From NCBI GenBank assembly GCA_029593465.1, contig JAKTNK010000005.1:45076-109075 (forward strand): a stretch of 64,000 nt of DNA, given 5' to 3'. This document shows, one piece after another, positions 28,553 through 40,023 of this stretch. A program made the position numbers and the translations under genes. A model generated the notes under the pieces. That model was not told the DNA's origin, made no database searches, and saw only the letters and a list, made by a program, of their open reading frames with translations. Origin of the DNA: Streptococcus suis. Lineage in GTDB: Bacteria > Bacillota > Bacilli > Lactobacillales > Streptococcaceae. Each line of letters opens with the position of its first letter. The stretch's first letter is position 1.

Positions 28553-29387
28553 CTTTCACCTCTTCTATAAATTGTTCTATCGTAATAGGTAATCTTGACA
28601 AGGGTAACCCTCTTTTTTGCAGACGGTGAGCAAATTGGGTAATTTTAGGCACACCAACCTTCTTTGCTTCTAAAAAATCAATCTCTTGAAAGAATTCTAA
28701 AGGACTCCCCTGGGCAATAAGTTTGCCTTTTTCTAAGAGGTAAACCTTATCAGCATAGTTAGCAACATCGTCCATTAAATGGGTGACCAGTACAATTGTC
28801 ATGCCTGAGGCATGCAGCTCTTTAAATAGTTCCATGAGTTCCTTGCGACCTCGAGGATCTAATCCCGCTGTCGGCTCATCTAAGACCAAAATATCTGGTT
28901 GCATGGCAAGAATACCAGCAATCGCCACCCGACGCATTTGTCCACCTGATAAATCAAAGGGATTCTTATCAAAAAGCTCTTCTGAAATACCGACACGTCT
29001 CAATGTCTGACGTGCACGTTCTTCAGCTTCCTCAGTAGATACCCCAAAATTCTGTGGTCCAAAAGCAACATCCTTTAAGACTGTTTCATCAAACAACTGA
29101 CTTTCTGGAAATTGAAAAACCAAGCCTACTTTCTGCCTAATGGATTTGATGTCTTTGGTCTTAGAAGAGGAGGCAATTGCAAAATCATCAACATAAACAG
29201 TTCCTTCTGTCGGAATATTCAAGCCATTGAGCAGTTGCATCAAGGTTGACTTACCTGAACCAGTATGGCCCACAAAGGCAGTATAAGAGCCTTTTGTGAT
29301 TGTTAAATTAATATCAAAAAGGGCACGCCCCTCAAAAGGTGTCCCAGGCTGATAAGTATAACTTATCTTTTGGAGAGAAATTCCCAT
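28545..29387 (-). CDS. ecfA2: ECF transporter ATPase EcfA2
   Basis: A 280-residue ATPase of the ECF module. Walker A is [14 protein letters not shown], the signature [13 protein letters not shown] and Walker [17 protein letters not shown]. The C-terminal extension is normal for EcfA. It overlaps ecfA1 by 25 bases. Confidence 0.94.
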   Translation of the reverse strand: MGISLQKISYTYQPGTPFEGRALFDINLTITKGSYTAFVGHTGSGKSTLMQLLNGLNIPTEGTVYVDDFAIASSSKTKDIKSIRQKVGLVFQFPESQLFDETVLKDVAFGPQNFGVSTEEAEERARQTLRRVGISEELFDKNPFDLSGGQMRRVAIAGILAMQPDILVLDEPTAGLDPRGRKELMELFKELHASGMTIVLVTHLMDDVANYADKVYLLEKGKLIAQGSPLEFFQEIDFLEAKKVGVPKITQFAHRLQKRGLPLSRLPITIEQFIEEVKGG

Positions 29388-30190
29388 AGCTCGTCTTCCA
29401 ATTCTGTTTCTGTCTTATAGCTTGTTTTTGTCCAGCCGATGGTTTTTAAGGATTCTTGCAACCTTCCCGTAAATGGTAAATCTAAGCCCAAGTCTATCAA
29501 GTCATCCCCTCGTGAAAAAAGGTCTTTTGGGGTACAGATAGATTCAATTTGACCTGATTTCATCACAATAACCCTATCGCTCAAAGCAACCTCATCTAAA
29601 TCATGCGTGATGGAGATAATGGTCATATTCAATTCGTGACGAATAGTCTGAATGGTGGTCAATAATTCGTGACGACCTTCTGGGTCCAGCATACTGGTTG
29701 ATTCATCAAAAATCAACACTTTGGGTCGGGTGGCAAGAGCTCCTGCAATAGCGACACGTTGCTTTTGACCACCAGATAGTCTGGCTGGTTCACGGGTTTT
29801 AAACGCGCTCATGCCAACAAGCTCCAAAGCTTCTGACACTCTTTCAAGCATGTCAGTATGAGAGACACCTTTATTCTCTAGTCCAAACGCCACATCATCT
29901 TCAACAGTAGCACCGACAAATTGATTATCAGGATTTTGAAAAACCATGCCGATGTCTTGACGAATCTCCCAGATATTTTCTTGTGTCAGGCGTTTGCCAT
30001 CGATAACAATGGCTCCCGAATCCGCTAATAACAAACCATCCAGTAATTTTGCTGTTGTTGATTTACCTGAGCCATTATGTCCGACAATGGATACCCACTC
30101 CCCTGGTTTCACGTGAAACGAAAGATCTGTTAAGGTGTATTCGTCTTGATCTTTTTGGTATTTAAAATATAAGTTCGAAACGTCAATCAT
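29363..30190 (-). CDS. ecfA1: ECF transporter ATPase EcfA1
   Basis: A 275-residue ATPase that pairs with EcfA2. Walker [16 protein letters not shown]-loop [11 protein letters not shown], signature [15 protein letters not shown], Walker [14 protein letters not shown] (Ser in place of Pro after DE). It is cotranscribed with pgsA and the RodZ-like gene. A parS core lies within its coding sequence at 30106-30119. Confidence 0.94.
   Translation of the reverse strand: MIDVSNLYFKYQKDQDEYTLTDLSFHVKPGEWVSIVGHNGSGKSTTAKLLDGLLLADSGAIVIDGKRLTQENIWEIRQDIGMVFQNPDNQFVGATVEDDVAFGLENKGVSHTDMLERVSEALELVGMSAFKTREPARLSGGQKQRVAIAGALATRPKVLIFDESTSMLDPEGRHELLTTIQTIRHELNMTIISITHDLDEVALSDRVIVMKSGQIESICTPKDLFSRGDDLIDLGLDLPFTGRLQESLKTIGWTKTSYKTETELEDELWEFLSKR
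30106..30119. other. parS partition site inside ecfA1
   Basis: The palindrome GTTTCACGTGAAAC matches the core of the ParB-binding consensus TGTTNCACGTGAAACA exactly. The outer bases are G rather than T and G rather than A. It lies 30 kb from dnaA. Confidence 0.75.
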
Positions 30191-30201
30191 GGGTTAGTCC
30201 T

Positions 30202-30741
30202 TTATTTGAAAGTATCTTTAAACAAGAAACTGGTCCCTTTGAAATAGTCATAGCCTGAATAAATGGTAAAGAACAAAGCGATATAGAGGACAATGGTTCC
30301 TAAAAGGGTAAGGTGGCACAATAATAAAATGACGGCTAACATTTGAGTGACCGTTTTGATTTTACCAGGCATGGCTGCCGCTAAAACCTCGCCGCCAGTT
30401 TCAACCAGCAAAAGACGCAAACCAGTTACAGCTAATTCACGACAAATAATCACAGCAGCTATCCATGCTGGAATCATCTGCAAACCTACAAGCATAATAA
30501 AAGCACTCATAACTAGCATTTTATCCGCTAAAGGGTCAGCAAATTTCCCAAAATTAGTCACAACATGCCATTTACGAGCAAGGTAACCGTCCAGGTAATC
30601 GGTTACGCTAGCAATTGCAAACAGAATCGCTGCGATAATATGCATGGCCAAATAATGGGAAGACGTGAACACTAAAAACAATGGAATCATACCGATTCTG
30701 ATAAGGGTTAGTAAATTAGGGATGTTTTCTTTTTGGGTCAT
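30202..30741 (-). CDS. pgsA: CDP-diacylglycerol-glycerol-3-phosphate 3-phosphatidyltransferase
   Basis: A 179-residue membrane enzyme making phosphatidylglycerophosphate for phosphatidylglycerol. The CDP-alcohol phosphatidyltransferase motif is complete: DYLDGYLARK, then GKFADPLADK, about residues 43-70. Four or five hydrophobic segments surround it. It is followed by the ecf genes on the same strand. Confidence 0.95.
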   Translation of the reverse strand: MTQKENIPNLLTLIRIGMIPLFLVFTSSHYLAMHIIAAILFAIASVTDYLDGYLARKWHVVTNFGKFADPLADKMLVMSAFIMLVGLQMIPAWIAAVIICRELAVTGLRLLLVETGGEVLAAAMPGKIKTVTQMLAVILLLCHLTLLGTIVLYIALFFTIYSGYDYFKGTSFLFKDTFK

Positions 30742-30746
30742 GATGG

Positions 30747-31625
30747 TTACTCAATTCTTAAGGTAATATAACTCGTCGTGTATGCTTGGAGGGATGACAG
30801 GTCTAACTCTTCTCCATTAACAGTGACTGTCACACTAGATGGGTCTCCTACGGTGATTACTGTTTCTAAGACATCTTGTGGCAAGGCAACTCGAAGGGTT
30901 GGGTATTCTTGATTTAAGATGGCACCTGATTCGTAATTGGAATTAGAGACTGCGAACCAGTTTTCTAGCGCATCGTTAGCCAAGGTAAAAACAAGGTCAA
31001 CAGGCTTATTAGCCTGAGATAGCTGAGCTGTCAACGTGATCCCATCAACAGAAGGGGTTAAGCTAATGCTTGGTGATTGACTAGATGAGCTTGAAGCCTC
31101 TTGACTACTAGAAGCCTCTGAGCTGGACAAAGCGGCCTGGTCTGAGTTATTTTTAGCAATAAATGCCTGCTTGTTTTGAAAAATAAACAGGGCAGCCGTA
31201 GCCGCTATGATGAGCAACAAAGCTATCATAAACAACCACAACCCTTTAAAATAACCTGAGGAGATTTGCTTGGTTTGACGATGACTCGTTACATGACGGG
31301 TTGCTTGGGCCCTGCTATAAGATGAATCATTAGTCTTCGTAATCTCAACGGGGGCTTTTTTATCCTGAGCTAGTCGTTCTTGCTTCTCAGCCACTGCGAT
31401 ATGATAATCCCTTAAGATAGCTTCATGGTCTAGATCAACAGCTTGAGCATACTTTTTGAGATAAGAAATTTCATAAGCTTTACTTGGTAATAGTGCAAAT
31501 TGGTCCATTTCCATGGAAAGAAGGTAGGAAGATTTGATACCTGTCAGTGCTTCCAAATCATCGAGGCTAAATCGCTTAGCTTCACGCCCATTTCTTAATT
31601 GCGTTCCTACTGATTTTTTAATCAT
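30747..31625 (-). CDS. RodZ-like helix-turn-helix membrane protein
   Basis: A 292-residue protein with the RodZ layout: an XRE-like helix-turn-helix at the N-terminus (about residues 5-70, LRNGREAKRFSLDDLEALTG), a Lys/Arg linker, one transmembrane helix (about 128-150), a Ser-rich spacer, and an extracellular beta domain (DUF4115-like). RodZ helps organise cell elongation. In cocci the equivalent probably affects septal or peripheral wall growth. It lies five bases before pgsA. Confidence 0.82.
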   Translation of the reverse strand: MIKKSVGTQLRNGREAKRFSLDDLEALTGIKSSYLLSMEMDQFALLPSKAYEISYLKKYAQAVDLDHEAILRDYHIAVAEKQERLAQDKKAPVEITKTNDSSYSRAQATRHVTSHRQTKQISSGYFKGLWLFMIALLLIIAATAALFIFQNKQAFIAKNNSDQAALSSSEASSSQEASSSSSQSPSISLTPSVDGITLTAQLSQANKPVDLVFTLANDALENWFAVSNSNYESGAILNQEYPTLRVALPQDVLETVITVGDPSSVTVTVNGEELDLSSLQAYTTSYITLRIE

Positions 31626-31697
31626 CTGACTTCCCCTCTTTTCTAATCCATATTGCTAACCTTTAGTATATCAAAAAATTCCCTATTTTCCCATGAC

Positions 31698-32999
31698 TTA
31701 TTTTGGAAATATCGTCACTGTAGTGGCCTCCATATTGCTCACAAAATGGTCAGCTATTTTTTTGACATCTGATAAGCTAATTCTTCGAATAGCATCTCCT
31801 GTCGCTAGATAATCAGCACCATCTGCTAACGATAAGGTAATGTTATGAGCCAAATGGTCAATACTATCCAAAGAGCTGATAAAATCGCCATACATCTCTT
31901 TTTTCAACAAGGATAAGTGCTCCTCCGAAAAATCCTGATGGTTGGAATAAGTTTGCAACAATCGTTTTATATTACGAGTCATCGCGATAGGTTGATTCGT
32001 ATCTAGGGTCATTGTAACAAAGCTATAGCTTTGTGTAACCTCAAGATGATAATCAAAGGTATAGTCAATAATTCCCTTGTCATACCAATCCTGGTAGGTT
32101 TCTGAGGTCCAACCAAACACCATCGCCAAAAACAGACGTAAACCTAACTTATAGTCAGTTAGGCTGACTCCTTCTAGCTCTTTCAAAATCCTAAAACCAA
32201 GACCTAATTTAGGCTGTGCAACATCCATAACCAACCGACTACTATGGACAACCTCTTGCGGGTTAGTATTTAAAGGCATTGAGTTGATTGGCGGTTTATC
32301 AAATTCTTTGTTGACAGTATTTTTGACAAAATTGTCAATTTCATTGACAGTGTTGTCAATATCAAAATCACCAACTATTACCATTGTTAATTGGTTAAAA
32401 GCATAGAAGATCTGATGCGCCCGCATTAAATCAGAAACGGTAATCCGGTCAATGCTTTCCTTATTGCCTGCGATGTCATAACTGAGCGCAGAATGAGGAT
32501 ATAAATTAGCTAACAAGGCTCTTCCCATCTGATAGTCACTATCATCTTCGTAGGTTAACAGTTCATTCTTGATAATAGAACGCTCCCTATTGACACTTTC
32601 CTCTGTGAAATGACACTCAGCAATCAGTTGTAATAAATGAGTTATAGCGTCGTTAATTTGATTGACAGTTGAAAAGTAGTAAACGGTTTGTTGGTAGGTT
32701 GTAAAAGCATTGGCTTCAACACCGAGAGCTGTAAACTCTTCCAAAGCATCCTTCCCATCACCCATCTCAAACATCTTGTGTTCCAAAAAATGAGCTAGAC
32801 CAAGCAGGGGCCCGGCATCATTCTTTTCGGAAGAAACTGCACAACTAGTTGACCCAAAAGGGACTGCCAACAGGACCTGTTTCTCCTTAAAATGAGGACG
32901 AGGAACCATGTAAACTGTTAGCCCACTATCAAACATAACTTCCTGAACAGACATCCCTAAATCAGAATATTCGTGTCTTATCTTACGCAATGCTATCAT
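31698..32999 (-). CDS. M16 family zinc metallopeptidase (YfmH-like)
   Basis: A 433-residue insulinase-type peptidase with the inverted zinc motif HFLEHKMFE (HxxEH) near residues 69-75 and the distal Glu region. It overlaps the upstream partner by four bases. In Firmicutes this pair is often called YfmF/YfmH, where one chain is active and the other not. Substrate unknown. Confidence 0.87.
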   Translation of the reverse strand: MIALRKIRHEYSDLGMSVQEVMFDSGLTVYMVPRPHFKEKQVLLAVPFGSTSCAVSSEKNDAGPLLGLAHFLEHKMFEMGDGKDALEEFTALGVEANAFTTYQQTVYYFSTVNQINDAITHLLQLIAECHFTEESVNRERSIIKNELLTYEDDSDYQMGRALLANLYPHSALSYDIAGNKESIDRITVSDLMRAHQIFYAFNQLTMVIVGDFDIDNTVNEIDNFVKNTVNKEFDKPPINSMPLNTNPQEVVHSSRLVMDVAQPKLGLGFRILKELEGVSLTDYKLGLRLFLAMVFGWTSETYQDWYDKGIIDYTFDYHLEVTQSYSFVTMTLDTNQPIAMTRNIKRLLQTYSNHQDFSEEHLSLLKKEMYGDFISSLDSIDHLAHNITLSLADGADYLATGDAIRRISLSDVKKIADHFVSNMEATTVTIFPK

Positions 33000-34240
33000 C
33001 TTCCTTCCAAAGTGTGTACTGCTTGTAATTTGATTTTTTTAGCAACCTTGACAACTGATGCTTTACAAACGTTGTCAATTTCTGTCAACAATCTGTCAAT
33101 ATTATTATCTCTACTAAAGTAATAGGCATTATAAACCAATTCCATCAAATGCTTGGGAGAATCCTGGGTCATTAACAATTGATTTTTTAAAGCAGTTTTA
33201 GCCTGTTCTAAGTCAGCTTTACTAAACTTACCCAATCGTAACTCTTTCACTTGTTTTAGCATTAGGTTTAAGGTTAGTGACTTCATTTCTTTTTGAGTGC
33301 CTGCATAAATCGTAAACAGCTGAGAAAAAGCATCATAGTAGCTGCCAATAGCATAAGCTAAGCCCTTTTTCTCACGAACATTGACAAATAATTTTGATGT
33401 GGGCAAGTCCCCCAATAAAGCATTGTAAACGGCTAGGGCTGCCATCTCATCATCGTCATAAACAAAAGGTAGGTGGTAACCTAATGTTATCACCGTTTGC
33501 TGACTGTCCTTTTGATCTAGCTGCTCAGAAATAACATTGACATAGTCTTGATGGTAGGTAAGTGAGAGTTCTAAAGTTCTTTCTTTAAAGGGAAATTGAT
33601 GAAAAATCTTGATGACTTGGTAGTCATCAAAGTTACCTACCAGAAAAATGTCAATGTGATCATGGTTCAGCATTCGTTGAAATTCTTGATAAGCTGTAAA
33701 AGAATTTTCTTTTTCTAAGAGTTCTTTAGTGGTTAACGTTGACAGCGATTGACAAGAGTCCTTAAAAAATTGACGCTTCAACTGTTGATCCGAAAGAAAA
33801 AACACATCTTCGTTTTCAGTGTCAATGGCTGCGATAACATTTTGTTTTTCCAACTCAAAACTGGCCGGCTGGTACTGCTCCGTTGTCACAAGCGGGTTGA
33901 ACAATAGTTCTTTTAAAACGTTCAAAAGCTCTTCCAATAATGAGTTTTCTTCAAAACGATAGGCATCACTGATGACCGAACAGTCAATATCAACACAGTG
34001 AGTGCTCCCTTTAGTGACAATATTGGTTGACAAACTAGCACCGTATAGACTGGCTAATTTTTTTCTCAAGTCTCGATTAGTGGGATAGGCTTTACAGGCT
34101 GTTTCAAGCATTTGAGCCACCAATACCCTCCTAGCAACAGTCTTTTGATTTAGATGACCACTAAAGCGACATTTTAGCTGTACGGTTTTTAAAGATTCAT
34201 TTTTAATGAGGTGCAAGTTGACACCTTTGACAATCTCCAT
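32996..34240 (-). CDS. M16 family peptidase-like partner (YfmF-like, no zinc motif)
   Basis: A 414-residue protein of the M16 fold. The position of the zinc motif reads VAQMLETACKAYP, so the HxxEH residues are missing. It probably acts as the non-catalytic partner of the next gene, as in other paired M16 peptidases. It is the first gene of the two-gene unit, divergent from yaaA. Confidence 0.82.
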   Translation of the reverse strand: MEIVKGVNLHLIKNESLKTVQLKCRFSGHLNQKTVARRVLVAQMLETACKAYPTNRDLRKKLASLYGASLSTNIVTKGSTHCVDIDCSVISDAYRFEENSLLEELLNVLKELLFNPLVTTEQYQPASFELEKQNVIAAIDTENEDVFFLSDQQLKRQFFKDSCQSLSTLTTKELLEKENSFTAYQEFQRMLNHDHIDIFLVGNFDDYQVIKIFHQFPFKERTLELSLTYHQDYVNVISEQLDQKDSQQTVITLGYHLPFVYDDDEMAALAVYNALLGDLPTSKLFVNVREKKGLAYAIGSYYDAFSQLFTIYAGTQKEMKSLTLNLMLKQVKELRLGKFSKADLEQAKTALKNQLLMTQDSPKHLMELVYNAYYFSRDNNIDRLLTEIDNVCKASVVKVAKKIKLQAVHTLEGR

Positions 34241-34322
34241 GTAAGCTCCTTTAATAAGGGTAGTTCCATCAATTATACCATTTTTTATGGTATAATGGCT
34301 TCAAATAAAACAGGAGTAACTC

Positions 34323-34715
34323 ATGGATTACAAACTATTTGATGACTATATTACCTTACAAGCTCTTTTAAAAGAAACTGGTATCATTCAAAGTGGGGGT
34401 GCCGTTAAAGGATTTCTAGCTGAAAACACTGTCCTCGTTAATGGCGAGGATGAGAAACGCCGTGGTAAGAAATTACGAATTAATGACCGTGTGAACCTCC
34501 TTAAGCAAGACATCCTTATTACCCTCATCAAACCTAGCGAGGAAGAATTCAAACAGCATGAGCTTGATTTGGCTGAAAAAGCAAGAGTTGCTAAGCTGGT
34601 TAAGGCAATGAATAAACAACATCAACAGAAACAAACGGCCAAGACAGGCAAGGACAAACGTCATCAACAGCAAGCTCCTTCTAAAAAGAAACCTGTTCGT
34701 TTTCCAGGTACATAA
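34323..34715 (+). CDS. yaaA: S4 domain protein YaaA
   Basis: A 130-residue protein with an S4 RNA-binding domain at residues 1-70 (QALLKETGIIQSGGAVKGFL) and a Lys/Gln-rich tail. Its location directly before recF is conserved in Firmicutes. Proposed roles are in ribosome assembly; unproven here. It begins with ATG behind CAGGAG and is followed 3 bases later by recF. Confidence 0.85.
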   Translation: MDYKLFDDYITLQALLKETGIIQSGGAVKGFLAENTVLVNGEDEKRRGKKLRINDRVNLLKQDILITLIKPSEEEFKQHELDLAEKARVAKLVKAMNKQHQQKQTAKTGKDKRHQQQAPSKKKPVRFPGT

Positions 34716-34718
34716 ATC

Positions 34719-35816
34719 ATGTGGATTGAACAAATAACACTCACTAATTACCGGAATTACGATGAGGTTTCAGCGGATTTTTCACCAAATCTCAATGTGT
34801 TTATTGGTCGTAATGCCCAAGGAAAAACCAATTTTTTGGAAGCCATCTATTTTCTTTCTTTAACGAGAAGTCACCGTACCAGAACCGATAAAGAGCTCAT
34901 TACCTTTAACAAAGAGCATCTCCATATTTCAGGTATCATTCACAAACAAAATAGTACCATGCCTTTAGAAATTCATCTTTCCGATAAAGGACGGATTACT
35001 AAGGTTAACCATCTCAAACAGAGTCGTTTATCTGATTATATCGGTAGCTTGACAGTCGTCTTATTTGCTCCTGAGGATTTACAACTCATTAAAGGAGCGC
35101 CAAGTCTAAGACGCAAATTTTTAGACATTGATTTAGGACAAATTAAAACCATCTATCTCTCTGATCTCAGTCAATATAACCACGTTCTCAAACAGCGCAA
35201 CGCATATTTAAAAAATACTGAGATTGTTGATAGGACTTTCTTGTCTGTTTTAGACGAACAGTTAGCTGATTTTGGTAGCCGTGTCATGGTTCATCGCCAG
35301 CAGTTTATCAAGGATTTACAAGCTAAAGCCAATAAGCACCATGCCACTATCTCAGAAGAAACCGAACAGCTCACCATCACTTATGAAGCCTCTATAAAAT
35401 TTACAGACCTGTCAACCTTGCGTCAAAACTATTTACAGCAATTAACCCAACAGCATCAACGGGATATCATGAAAAAAAGCACTGGTCTTGGACCTCATCG
35501 TGATGACATTAGCTTCTTTATCAATGATATGAATGCTAGTTTCGGGAGTCAAGGTCAACATCGTAGCCTCATTTTGTCATTAAAGATGGCAGAGATTGAT
35601 CTGATTAAGCAAACTACTGGCGATTACCCAGTCTTGTTACTTGACGATGTCATGAGTGAACTTGACAATCACCGTCAAGCCAAACTACTTGAAGCCGTCT
35701 TAAAGGAAAATGTCCAAACATTTATCACAACAACTAGTCTAGAACATCTCAAAGATATCCCAGAAAAAATAAATATTTTTGCCATTAATCATGGAACAAT
35801 AAAATCAGGTACTTAA
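34719..35816 (+). CDS. recF: DNA replication and repair protein RecF
   Basis: A 365-residue SMC-like ATPase that loads RecA at gaps. Walker A is [15 protein letters not shown] (about residues 29-43), the signature motif region is [14 protein letters not shown] and Walker [13 protein letters not shown]. It is cotranscribed with yaaA. It sits 24 kb left of dnaA rather than adjacent to dnaN, which is normal in streptococci. Confidence 0.96.
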   Translation: MWIEQITLTNYRNYDEVSADFSPNLNVFIGRNAQGKTNFLEAIYFLSLTRSHRTRTDKELITFNKEHLHISGIIHKQNSTMPLEIHLSDKGRITKVNHLKQSRLSDYIGSLTVVLFAPEDLQLIKGAPSLRRKFLDIDLGQIKTIYLSDLSQYNHVLKQRNAYLKNTEIVDRTFLSVLDEQLADFGSRVMVHRQQFIKDLQAKANKHHATISEETEQLTITYEASIKFTDLSTLRQNYLQQLTQQHQRDIMKKSTGLGPHRDDISFFINDMNASFGSQGQHRSLILSLKMAEIDLIKQTTGDYPVLLLDDVMSELDNHRQAKLLEAVLKENVQTFITTTSLEHLKDIPEKINIFAINHGTIKSGT

Positions 35817-35832
35817 AAAGTAACCTGATTTT
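35801..35832. terminator. Terminator shared by recF and the GlcU-like gene
   Basis: AAAATCAGGT pairs with ACCTGATTTT across a 12-base loop, followed by TTTTCG on the plus strand. The left arm overlaps the last recF codons. Confidence 0.75.
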
Positions 35833-35837
35833 TTCGT

Positions 35838-36707
35838 TTAGTAAGATTTTACGATACCTAAAAGAATCGCTCCAATCACAAATAAGGTGGTTCCAATGGC
35901 AAGCCATTGAAGCTCTTTTTTGGTTTTCTTTTCACCCAGGAAGAGGATACCAGCTACGATAGAAATCACTGCCCCAAGCTGTGAAAAACTAAAAGCAATA
36001 GCCAAACCAGCCTTAGCAGCTGCTAACAGCATAAAGATATTACCTGTGCCCCAGAGCAGACCTACAATAGCATTTTTAAAGACAATCGACTCAAAAGCAA
36101 TAGATCCTCTCATAAAGAAAAGGGCTCCTAAAAACATTCCAACAGCCATAGGCAAGATGACTGATAAGGCTTCAAATTTCATGATGTTATTAAATAAAAC
36201 AGCATAGGAAACATAGCCTATGGTTGAAGAAATTAGCACCCTAAATCCTTTAGGAAAATCGCGTTCAGCCAGTCCTTCAATCGCTTCTGATTCATCTTGA
36301 CGGCTGAAGTAATAAAAACCGACCAAGAGAATTGCAAGGGCTGACAAACCTAAAATAAATTGAATGGGTTTGGTCCACTCATGAAAAACAAGAGCACCAA
36401 TCAAACTACCTAATAATAATTGGGACCCACTTGATAGTGGTTGAGCGACTGAGACACCCATATATTTCATGGCATGAAACTGACCATTTTGACCAATAGA
36501 CCATAACATACCGCCGATGATACCAACAATCCAAAGGGTCCAAGACATTTCTGGCCTAACAATCATCCAAGTGACTAAGGCAAACAGTAGCGCTCCTACG
36601 GTTAGACCAAGTGTTTGTTGATTAGCAGTTCCGCCAATCTTATTTGATGTAAAACCAATCAGTCCCCAGGCAAACATCGGAACCAAGGCGTATATAATAC
36701 CTTCCAT
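35838..36707 (-). CDS. GRP/RhaT-family sugar transporter (GlcU-like)
   Basis: A 289-residue membrane protein with ten hydrophobic segments in two repeats, matching the glucose uptake/ribose transporter GRP family (GlcU, RbsU). The start is MEGIIYALVPMFAWG, typical for the family. Uptake is proton-coupled in characterised members. Substrate here is inferred. It stands alone on the minus strand. Confidence 0.82.
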   Translation of the reverse strand: MEGIIYALVPMFAWGLIGFTSNKIGGTANQQTLGLTVGALLFALVTWMIVRPEMSWTLWIVGIIGGMLWSIGQNGQFHAMKYMGVSVAQPLSSGSQLLLGSLIGALVFHEWTKPIQFILGLSALAILLVGFYYFSRQDESEAIEGLAERDFPKGFRVLISSTIGYVSYAVLFNNIMKFEALSVILPMAVGMFLGALFFMRGSIAFESIVFKNAIVGLLWGTGNIFMLLAAAKAGLAIAFSFSQLGAVISIVAGILFLGEKKTKKELQWLAIGTTLFVIGAILLGIVKSY

Positions 36708-36871
36708 GATAAATCCTTTCTGAAAATGGTTGTAGTAGCTGTCAAAAAACAGCTACAAGACTTGATGATATTAAATCATAAAAAATAGAACTAACATACT
36801 TTAATAAAGTTTACAGCTTTTGTCAACCATTTGTTACCGCTTTTACATTCAAATCTTCTCTTGCCGTGACG

Positions 36872-36899
36872 CAAAAAGGAGAATCCATAGATTCTCCTT
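36872..36899 (-). terminator. Terminator of guaB
   Basis: AAGGAGAATC pairs with GATTCTCCTT around CATA; the minus strand continues TTTTTGCG immediately after. Confidence 0.85.
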
Positions 36900-36906
36900 G
36901 TCAATC

Positions 36907-38716
<1,810 letters not shown>

Positions 38717-39202
38717 TTACCTTTTCGAAAAGAAAAATGGGGGAGTGTACTGACTTAGTTTTTCAAAACATTGCTGAGCTTTCTCATTATCTGCACAAAT
38801 AATCAGACAAGTATCATCGCCACAAACGGTAGCTAGAATTTCGGGTAATAAAATAGAGTCCAAAATAGAACCAAAAGATTGAGCTAAACCTGGTAATGTT
38901 TTTAAGACAACTTGATGTTGTACAGGAAATAGCATCACAAGAGCATCTTCCATATAAAATCGTAAGCGTTTTTCCCAACGTTCTTGCGAAATGCTATGAA
39001 TTTCATAATAAGTTTCTGTTGATTCATGATTAATATCATTAATTTTAATGAGATTAAGTTCTTTCATATCACGTGATAACGTCGCTTGAGTCACAGAAAT
39101 ACCATTTTTTTCAAGTAGCTCTCTTAACTCATGCTGAGTATGAATCTTTGTCTCTGTGATTAATGAACGAATCAATTGGTGTCGTGCCTCTTTTTTATTC
39201 AT
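38717..39202 (-). CDS. argR: ArgR family arginine repressor
   Basis: A 161-residue regulator. The N-terminal winged helix has the recognition motif [15 protein letters not shown] (about residues 36-50), and the C-terminal oligomerisation domain has GDDTCLII for arginine binding. With the Crp/Fnr regulator ten bases upstream it forms a two-gene unit next to the arginine deiminase genes, so it likely controls them in response to arginine. In related streptococci ArgR-type regulators activate or repress arc genes. Confidence 0.9.
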   Translation of the reverse strand: MNKKEARHQLIRSLITETKIHTQHELRELLEKNGISVTQATLSRDMKELNLIKINDINHESTETYYEIHSISQERWEKRLRFYMEDALVMLFPVQHQVVLKTLPGLAQSFGSILDSILLPEILATVCGDDTCLIICADNEKAQQCFEKLSQYTPPFFFSKR

Positions 39203-39212
39203 AGTTAGTTCC

Positions 39213-39893
39213 TTATTCCAAAAATTTTTTAAAATAATACTTATTGCTATATAATAATTTTTTCCCCTTCAAATCAACAATGTCTTGCTTCCGTAATTCT
39301 TTAAGGACATGGCTTACTGTCTCACGAGTTGTAGCACTCATACTAGCAATCTCAGTGGTTGTAATAGGAAACGGTAAATAACCTTCCTCAGTTGGCACTT
39401 CTAATAGAAGGGTCGCCAAGGTTTGAACAACACGTGTCCTAGCACTTGAGGTAACCATATTACGTAATCTTATTTCATGAATTTGTAGTAATCGTGAGTA
39501 TTTTTGACACAAGTGTCTCATCTGATCCATGTTGTTCTGTGAATATTCTTCATACAATGTCATAGGAATCAAAAAATAAGTAGCATCCGTAATGACAACA
39601 GCTGAAAAATGATAATATTCTTCCAGAAAAAGGCCTCCATACGGAAAAATGGTCCCTTGTCTCACATAATCAGTATAAATAAAATCTCCCGAAACATCTG
39701 CTTGCTCTAGCTTAACATGTCCTGTTTCTATCAAAAATAAGGTATCACGTTCATCTCCCTCAAAAAACAAGGTATGATTTTTTAAGACCTTGCGATACTT
39801 AATATGAGCAACAATATGATCAAACTGCTCAATAGTAAAATATTTGAAATCCTCTAATCCTCTTAGATAGATATACTGTTCTTTTGAAATCAC
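39213..39893 (-). CDS. Crp/Fnr family regulator of the arginine deiminase locus
   Basis: A 226-residue regulator with an N-terminal cyclic-nucleotide-like sensor domain (about 20-130) and a C-terminal helix-turn-helix ([20 protein letters not shown], about 170-190). The N-terminal Cys cluster of FNR is absent and only one Cys is seen, so it is not an iron-sulfur FNR. It matches the Flp/ArcR type found next to arc genes in streptococci such as S. suis, where it activates them in low oxygen or sugar. It is transcribed with argR. Confidence 0.85.
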   Translation of the reverse strand: MISKEQYIYLRGLEDFKYFTIEQFDHIVAHIKYRKVLKNHTLFFEGDERDTLFLIETGHVKLEQADVSGDFIYTDYVRQGTIFPYGGLFLEEYYHFSAVVITDATYFLIPMTLYEEYSQNNMDQMRHLCQKYSRLLQIHEIRLRNMVTSSARTRVVQTLATLLLEVPTEEGYLPFPITTTEIASMSATTRETVSHVLKELRKQDIVDLKGKKLLYSNKYYFKKFLE

Positions 39894-40010
39894 TCTAGTT
39901 TGCGAAGTATTCCTTTCAGACTATTGGTCTATAGCACCTTATAACCCTCATTATATCAAAAAATATCATACAAAACTATTTTAAAACAGTTAAATATTTT
40001 GAATTGCTTA

Positions 40011-40023
40011 AATATTATTGCTT
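40011..40023. repeat. Left target-site repeat of the IS30 element
   Basis: AATATTATTGCTT at 40011-40023 is repeated exactly at 41183-41195 on the other side of the element. Thirteen bases is long for the IS30 family, whose duplications are usually 2-3 bases. Confidence 0.75.
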
